Assembly: GCF_020889705.1 (NCBI RefSeq)
Contig: NZ_JACMYP010000062.1
Span: 1-35,418 of the forward strand
Direction of reading: 5' to 3'
DNA: 35,418 nt
Source of the DNA: Bradyrhizobium altum
GTDB lineage: Bacteria; Pseudomonadota; Alphaproteobacteria; Rhizobiales; Xanthobacteraceae
The notes under the pieces are model-generated. The model was given only the letters and a program-made list of their open reading frames with translations. It did not search any database and was not told the origin of the DNA. Position numbers and translations under genes: made by a program. Below are positions 32,375-35,418 of this stretch, piece by piece; within the stretch, counting starts at the first letter, position 1; each line of letters begins with the position of its first letter.

Positions 32375-33265
32375 ATGAGCGACAGTCACACGCTGCGCGG
32401 CGATGGAATCGCCGCGACAATTCAGGCGCAGGGCGCCGAACTGTCGTCGCTCAGGAATGCCGAAGGGACCGAACTGCTGTGGCAGGCCGGCCCGCAATGG
32501 CCGCGCCATGCACCGATCCTGTTCCCGATCGTCGGCCGGTTGAAGAACGACACGCTGCGCCACCATGGCAAAGCCTATCCGATGACGCAGCACGGCTTTG
32601 CGCGGGATCGCCGCTTTGCCTGGCTGGAGCGGGGGCCGCGATCATGCAAGCTCGCGCTCACCGACGACGCGGAAACCCGTACGCGTTACCCCTTCGCATT
32701 CAGGCTCGAGATCACCTACACCGTTGATGGCGCCGATCTCGATGTCGCCTTCGATGTCATCAACACCGGCGACGAGATACTACCGGCCTCGCTCGGTGGT
32801 CATCCCGCCTTCAACTGGCCGCTGGTGCCGGGGCTGCCGAAGGAGGCTTACACGCTGACCTTCGGCAAGACTGAACCTGCACCGATCCGGCGGCTGAAGG
32901 ATGGATTGATGCGGCCGCAGCCTGAACCCAATCCGGTCAAGGGCAGAACGCTTGCGCTGTCGGAGGAGCTGTTCGATGACGACGCGATGGTCTTCGATCA
33001 GGTCGCAAGTGCATCGATCCTCTTCACGGCGACACTAGGCCCGGCAGCAGCCACACAAGGCCCGGCGATCGAAATTTCCTGGCGCGGCTTCCGGCAACTC
33101 GGCATCTGGTCGAAGGTCAGCGGCGCGCCGTTCCTCTGCATCGAGCCGTGGCACGGTTTTGCCAGCCCCGCAGAGTTCGACGGCGAGTTCGCCGACAAGC
33201 CCGGCTTGATGCAGATCGCGCCCGGCGCGCGTCAGTCGCTGAGCTATCGTATTCGCGTGAGCTAA
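32375..33265 (+). CDS. Aldose 1-epimerase family protein (LacX-like)
   Basis: This 296-residue beta-sandwich protein resembles the aldose-1-epimerase group that includes LacX: GAELSSLRNAEGTELLWQ at the start, PILFPIVGRLKNDTLRHHGKAYPMTQHGFARDRRF with one catalytic-type His, LGGHPAFNWPL with a second His, and FLCIEPWHGFASP with the candidate catalytic Glu. Such enzymes interconvert alpha and beta anomers of free sugars. I start at the ATG at 32375 (RBS-like GCGAGGCGAGG); ATGs further upstream in the same frame precede non-conserved sequence. It is convergent with, and 12 bp from, the small helical protein gene. Confidence 0.85.
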   Translation: MSDSHTLRGDGIAATIQAQGAELSSLRNAEGTELLWQAGPQWPRHAPILFPIVGRLKNDTLRHHGKAYPMTQHGFARDRRFAWLERGPRSCKLALTDDAETRTRYPFAFRLEITYTVDGADLDVAFDVINTGDEILPASLGGHPAFNWPLVPGLPKEAYTLTFGKTEPAPIRRLKDGLMRPQPEPNPVKGRTLALSEELFDDDAMVFDQVASASILFTATLGPAAATQGPAIEISWRGFRQLGIWSKVSGAPFLCIEPWHGFASPAEFDGEFADKPGLMQIAPGARQSLSYRIRVS

Positions 33266-33277
33266 TCGAAGATCAGG

Positions 33278-33478
33278 TCAATGCGCGCGAGAGCTGAGCG
33301 CGCTGGTGATCGCACCCACTGACGGCGGGTTTTCATGCGCCCAGGCCTCATGCGCGGCCAGATCGCGGTAGTGCTCGGCCATGCGCAGCAGCCGCTCGCG
33401 AATACCGGTATCTTTCTCGCCCTTGGCTTGATCAGCCAGCTGTGCGGCGCGTTCGAGAAGCGTTTTCGGATCGATCAC
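33278..33478 (-). CDS. Small helical protein of unknown function
   Basis: This frame gives a 66-residue protein if started at the GTG at 33478, which has GGAG 6-8 bp upstream. An ATG at 33580 in the same frame would overlap the end of trpS and has no RBS, so I prefer the GTG. The sequence is mostly helical and charged (KTLLERAAQLADQAKGEKD, then RERLLRMAEHYRDLAAHEA), a pattern common in small uncharacterised Bradyrhizobium proteins. No motif for catalysis, no membrane segment. It lies 82 bp downstream of trpS. Function unknown. Confidence 0.6.
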   Translation of the reverse strand: MIDPKTLLERAAQLADQAKGEKDTGIRERLLRMAEHYRDLAAHEAWAHENPPSVGAITSALSSRAH

Positions 33479-33560
33479 GACTAGCTCCAAATCCGGTTTC
33501 GCCAAGCGGACAACTGTTATAGTCAAGCACAGTTCCTGCCACGCTTTGATGACGGCGCGA

Positions 33561-34562
33561 TCAGAGCTGGAACAAGCCAAGCCCTTCCATGACGTCGCGC
33601 CTGGTGCGCTCGGTAATCTCCCGCGCCGTCAGGGTTCCGCGCCTGATCACCTCAGTGACGTGGTCGCGATTGGTCGCCAGCTCGGCGCGCCGCGTGCGGA
33701 TCGGTGCGATCAGGGCTTGCAGGATGTCCTCCAGCCGCCGCTTGACGGTCGTATCGCCGAGACCGCCGCGCCGATAGCGCGCCTTCAGTTCCGCGACGGC
33801 GTCGTGATCGTCGTCGAACGCGTCGAGATAGGTGAAGACGACATTGCCCTCGACCTTGCCGGGGTCGGCGACGCGCAGGTGATCGGGATCGGTGAACATC
33901 GCGCGCACCGCGGCCGAGATGTCATCGGGTGAAGCCGAAAGCGGAATCGCGTTGCCCGCGGACTTGCTCATCTTCGCGCGTCCATCGACGCCGGGCAGCC
34001 GCCCCGCACGCGGGATGATAGCTTCGGCTTCCTGTAGCAGCGTACGGCCCGCGAGCGCGTTGACCCGCCGGACGATCTCGTTGGTCTGCTCGATCAAGGG
34101 CGCCTGATCCTCGCCGACCGGCACGATGGTGGCGCGAAACGCGGTGATATCGGCGGCCTGCGCCACCGGGTAGCACAGGAAACCCGCCGGGATGTCGCGT
34201 CCGAAACCGCGCGCGCGGATCTCGTCCTTGATGGTGGGGTTGCGTTCCAGCCGCGCGACGGTGACGAGGTTGAGATAGAGCATCGACAGCTCCGCCAGCG
34301 CCGGGAGCTGCGATTGCAGGCAGATCGAGGTTCGGCCGGGATCGATCCCGACGGCAAGATAATCCAGCGCGACCTCGATGACGTTGCTGCGGACCTTGCC
34401 GATGTCGTGCGCATTGTCGGTCAGCGCCTGCATGTCGGCGAGCAGCAGAAACTGCTCATGGTTGTCCTGAAACGTCAGGCGGCTTCGGAGCGAGCCGGCG
34501 TAATGGCCGAGATGCAGCGGCCCCGTGGTGCGGTCGCCGGTGAGGATGATCGGTTTGGTCAT
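33561..34562 (-). CDS. trpS: Tryptophanyl-tRNA synthetase
   Basis: This 333-residue class I synthetase has the HIGH-type motif LHLGH (residues 16-20, in TGDRTTGPLHLGHYAGSL) and KMSKS (AKMSKSAGN, about 196-203). It also has Trp-pocket segments (LLLADMQALTDNA, and GFLCYPVAQAADI with the GEDQ stretch PVGEDQAPLIEQTNEI). It charges tRNA-Trp. The opening TGDRTTGPLHLGH differs from the SGVQPTGxLHLGN form I expect of the usual alphaproteobacterial TrpRS, so this may be an auxiliary copy; the main one is not in the window. GGAG lies 7-10 bp before the ATG, partly in a small hairpin (34572-34585). Upstream is a full attenuator with a Trp-Trp leader peptide, so expression should rise when charged tRNA-Trp is scarce. 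Confidence 0.92.
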   Translation of the reverse strand: MTKPIILTGDRTTGPLHLGHYAGSLRSRLTFQDNHEQFLLLADMQALTDNAHDIGKVRSNVIEVALDYLAVGIDPGRTSICLQSQLPALAELSMLYLNLVTVARLERNPTIKDEIRARGFGRDIPAGFLCYPVAQAADITAFRATIVPVGEDQAPLIEQTNEIVRRVNALAGRTLLQEAEAIIPRAGRLPGVDGRAKMSKSAGNAIPLSASPDDISAAVRAMFTDPDHLRVADPGKVEGNVVFTYLDAFDDDHDAVAELKARYRRGGLGDTTVKRRLEDILQALIAPIRTRRAELATNRDHVTEVIRRGTLTAREITERTRRDVMEGLGLFQL

Positions 34563-34614
34563 TTGTATCTCCATTCGGTTGAATGGGGACACCGCATGCG
34601 GGCTGGATGAAGCC

Positions 34615-34643
34615 AAACAAAAAGGCCGCCCGATGCGGCGGCC
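34615..34643 (-). terminator. Attenuator terminator in the trpS leader
   Basis: On the minus strand GGCCGCC (34643-34637) pairs with GGCGGCC (34630-34624) around a 6-nt loop and is followed at once by TTTTTG. It lies between the leader peptide and trpS. Its left arm can instead pair with GGCGGGCC at 34673-34666, the antiterminator partner. Confidence 0.88.
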
Positions 34644-34690
34644 CCGAAAATGCATGAACGCGTTCGGCCCGCCTGTCAGTCGGCGAGCCA
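34624..34690 (-). promoter_or_regulatory. Ribosome-mediated attenuator of trpS
   Basis: Four mutually exclusive segments are visible in RNA order. Region 1 GGCUCGCC (34689-34682) begins inside the second Trp codon. Region 2 is GGCGGGCC (34673-34666). Region 3 is GGCCGCC (34643-34637) and region 4 GGCGGCC (34630-34624). Regions 1:2 pair over 8 bp with one G-U, 2:3 pair over 5+2 bp with one mismatch, and 3:4 form the terminator. A ribosome stalled at the Trp codons would cover region 1, freeing 2:3 to prevent termination. Confidence 0.85.
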
Positions 34691-34723
34691 CCAGAAATTG
34701 GCGATGAGGTTCGAGCGGTTCAT
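34676..34723 (-). CDS. Tryptophan-rich leader peptide of trpS
   Basis: This 15-residue open frame encodes MNRSNLIANFWWLAD and ends in TGA. The two adjacent Trp codons at positions 11-12 directly precede and overlap the first arm of the attenuator, as in trp-operon leader peptides. No Shine-Dalgarno is seen; the ATG lies about 8 nt after a predicted -10, so the transcript may begin at the AUG. Leaderless trpL transcripts have been described in rhizobia, which supports this reading. Its product has no role beyond sensing charged tRNA-Trp, as far as can be told. Confidence 0.85.
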   Translation of the reverse strand: MNRSNLIANFWWLAD

Positions 34724-34730
34724 GCCGTAG

Positions 34731-34759
34731 CCGATAGGGTAAACCTGCGACGCGGTCAA
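34731..34759 (-). promoter_or_regulatory. Predicted promoter of the trpS leader transcript
   Basis: On the minus strand TTGACC (34759-34754) and TATCGG (34736-34731) are spaced by 17 bp. The leader ATG begins 8 bp after the -10 edge, the normal distance to a start site. Confidence 0.6.
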
Positions 34760-34772
34760 GATATCGACAATC

Positions 34773-34875
34773 CTAGAGCCCCGTTCCGATTGAAATCGGA
34801 ACGGGGCTCTAGATTTTTGTCTTGACGCGTTTTCTTTACGCGAACCGGTACCCACTTCGCTCGAAAACGCTCTAG
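34773..34875. repeat. Dispersed intergenic repeat, copy 2, with 18-bp hairpin
   Basis: The left part is a perfect 18-bp stem, CTAGAGCCCCGTTCCGAT (34773-34790) with its complement at 34795-34812 and a TGAA loop, followed by TTTTTG on the plus strand. The right part (34822-34875) is the inverted counterpart of copy 1 at 31415-31467, sharing ACCGGTACCCACTTCGC. Both ends read CTAG. The right-end CTAG supplies the stop codon of the dehydrogenase on the minus strand. The hairpin could act as a terminator for plus-strand transcription. Confidence 0.82.
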
Positions 34876-35418
34876 TTGAACGCCATGCCGCCGCTCATCG
34901 CGATGGTTTGCCCGGTCATGTAGGGGTTGTTGACCAGCAGCATCACGGCCTGCGCGACCTCCTCGGCGGTGCCGAAGCGGCCGATCGGGATCCGGCTGAC
35001 CAGGCCGCTCTGCCCCTTCATCATGTCGGTCTCGATCAGCGACGGCGCGACGGCGTTGACGGTGATGCCCTCCTTGACGAGGCGCGCGGCATAGCCGCGG
35101 GTCATGCCCTCCATCGCCGCCTTCGATGCGTTGTAGTGCGGCCCGATCGCGCCACCGCCGCGCGCAGCACCGGAGGAGATGTTGACGATGCGGCCCCATT
35201 TTCGGGTGCGCATCATCGGCAGCACCGCTTGCGTGCAGAGAAATGCCGATTTGAGGTTGACCGTGATGGTGCGGTCGAAATCCTCTTCGGTGAGGTCGTC
35301 GACACCCCTGACGATCGCGATCCCCGCATTGTTGACGAGGATGTCGACCGGTCCGAGCTCGGCTTTGGCGCGCTCGACCAGGCGGGCGACGGCGGCAGCT
35401 TCCGAGACGTCGGCGCCG
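34872..35418 (-). CDS. SDR family oxidoreductase (FabG-like), N-terminus outside the window
   Basis: The visible 181 codons are the C-terminal part of a classical short-chain dehydrogenase: VDILVNNAGIA (NNAG motif), TVNLKSAFLCTQAVLPMM, catalytic Ser in IVNISSG, YxxxK as HYNASKAAM, then GITVNAVAPSLIETDMM and the closing GRFGTAEEVAQAVMLLV and GQTIAMSGGMAFN. Such enzymes reduce 3-ketoacyl or other keto groups with NAD(P)H. The Rossmann start is beyond the right edge. Its TAG stop is the first triplet of a dispersed repeat. Frame reading was continued by eye from 35225 to 35418 with no stop. Confidence 0.9.
   Translation of the reverse strand, partial: GADVSEAAAVARLVERAKAELGPVDILVNNAGIAIVRGVDDLTEEDFDRTITVNLKSAFLCTQAVLPMMRTRKWGRIVNISSGAARGGGAIGPHYNASKAAMEGMTRGYAARLVKEGITVNAVAPSLIETDMMKGQSGLVSRIPIGRFGTAEEVAQAVMLLVNNPYMTGQTIAMSGGMAFN

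Overview
The window is GC-rich chromosomal DNA from an alphaproteobacterium, most likely Bradyrhizobium or a close relative. The evidence is a rhizobial-type Porin_2 porin, the division-site ATPase MipZ, a long two-partner-secretion adhesin with an FkbM methyltransferase beside it, and short palindromic intergenic repeats of a type I associate with Bradyrhizobiaceae. No tRNA, rRNA, insertion sequence, prophage or CRISPR array was seen.

Layout. (1) 1-10.7 kb, cell surface: the 3' part of a giant filamentous-haemagglutinin-like exoprotein, then an FkbM methyltransferase, then a convergent, unusually long PstS-like periplasmic binding protein. (2) 11.2-14.4 kb: an Mfd-like helicase paralogue broken into two reading frames by a frameshift. 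(3) 14.4-16.9 kb: a long leader region and a major porin with a strong terminator. (4) 16.9-21.5 kb: a luciferase-like monooxygenase, an extended GST, a short-chain dehydrogenase and a TetR regulator on the minus strand, divergent from an enoyl-CoA hydratase, with a perfect dyad between regulator and hydratase. (5) 21.7-22.5 kb: mipZ. (6) 22.6-28.4 kb: a probable carbohydrate-related catabolic operon (PhyH-type dioxygenase, MFS transporter with an in-frame amber codon, TIM-barrel isomerase/epimerase, GH79 heparanase-like hydrolase) divergent from a LacI-family regulator, with two near-identical LacI-type palindromes over the operon promoter. (7) 28.4-30.7 kb: a SulP transporter without STAS domain and a CHAD-domain protein. 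(8) 31-33.5 kb: a MarR regulator with two matching operators, an enoyl-CoA isomerase/hydratase, an aldose-1-epimerase-like protein and a small helical protein. (9) 33.5-34.8 kb: a tryptophanyl-tRNA synthetase preceded by a complete ribosome-mediated attenuator with a 15-residue leader peptide carrying tandem Trp codons. (10) The window ends inside a FabG-like dehydrogenase.

The most interesting signals are the trpS attenuator (apparently leaderless, as reported for rhizobial trpL), the LacI/PhyH/MFS/TIM-barrel/GH79 locus of unknown substrate, a dispersed repeat whose end supplies the stop codon of the adjacent gene at both of its copies, and the two broken genes. All calls come from reading sequence and translations by eye; no database search was run.
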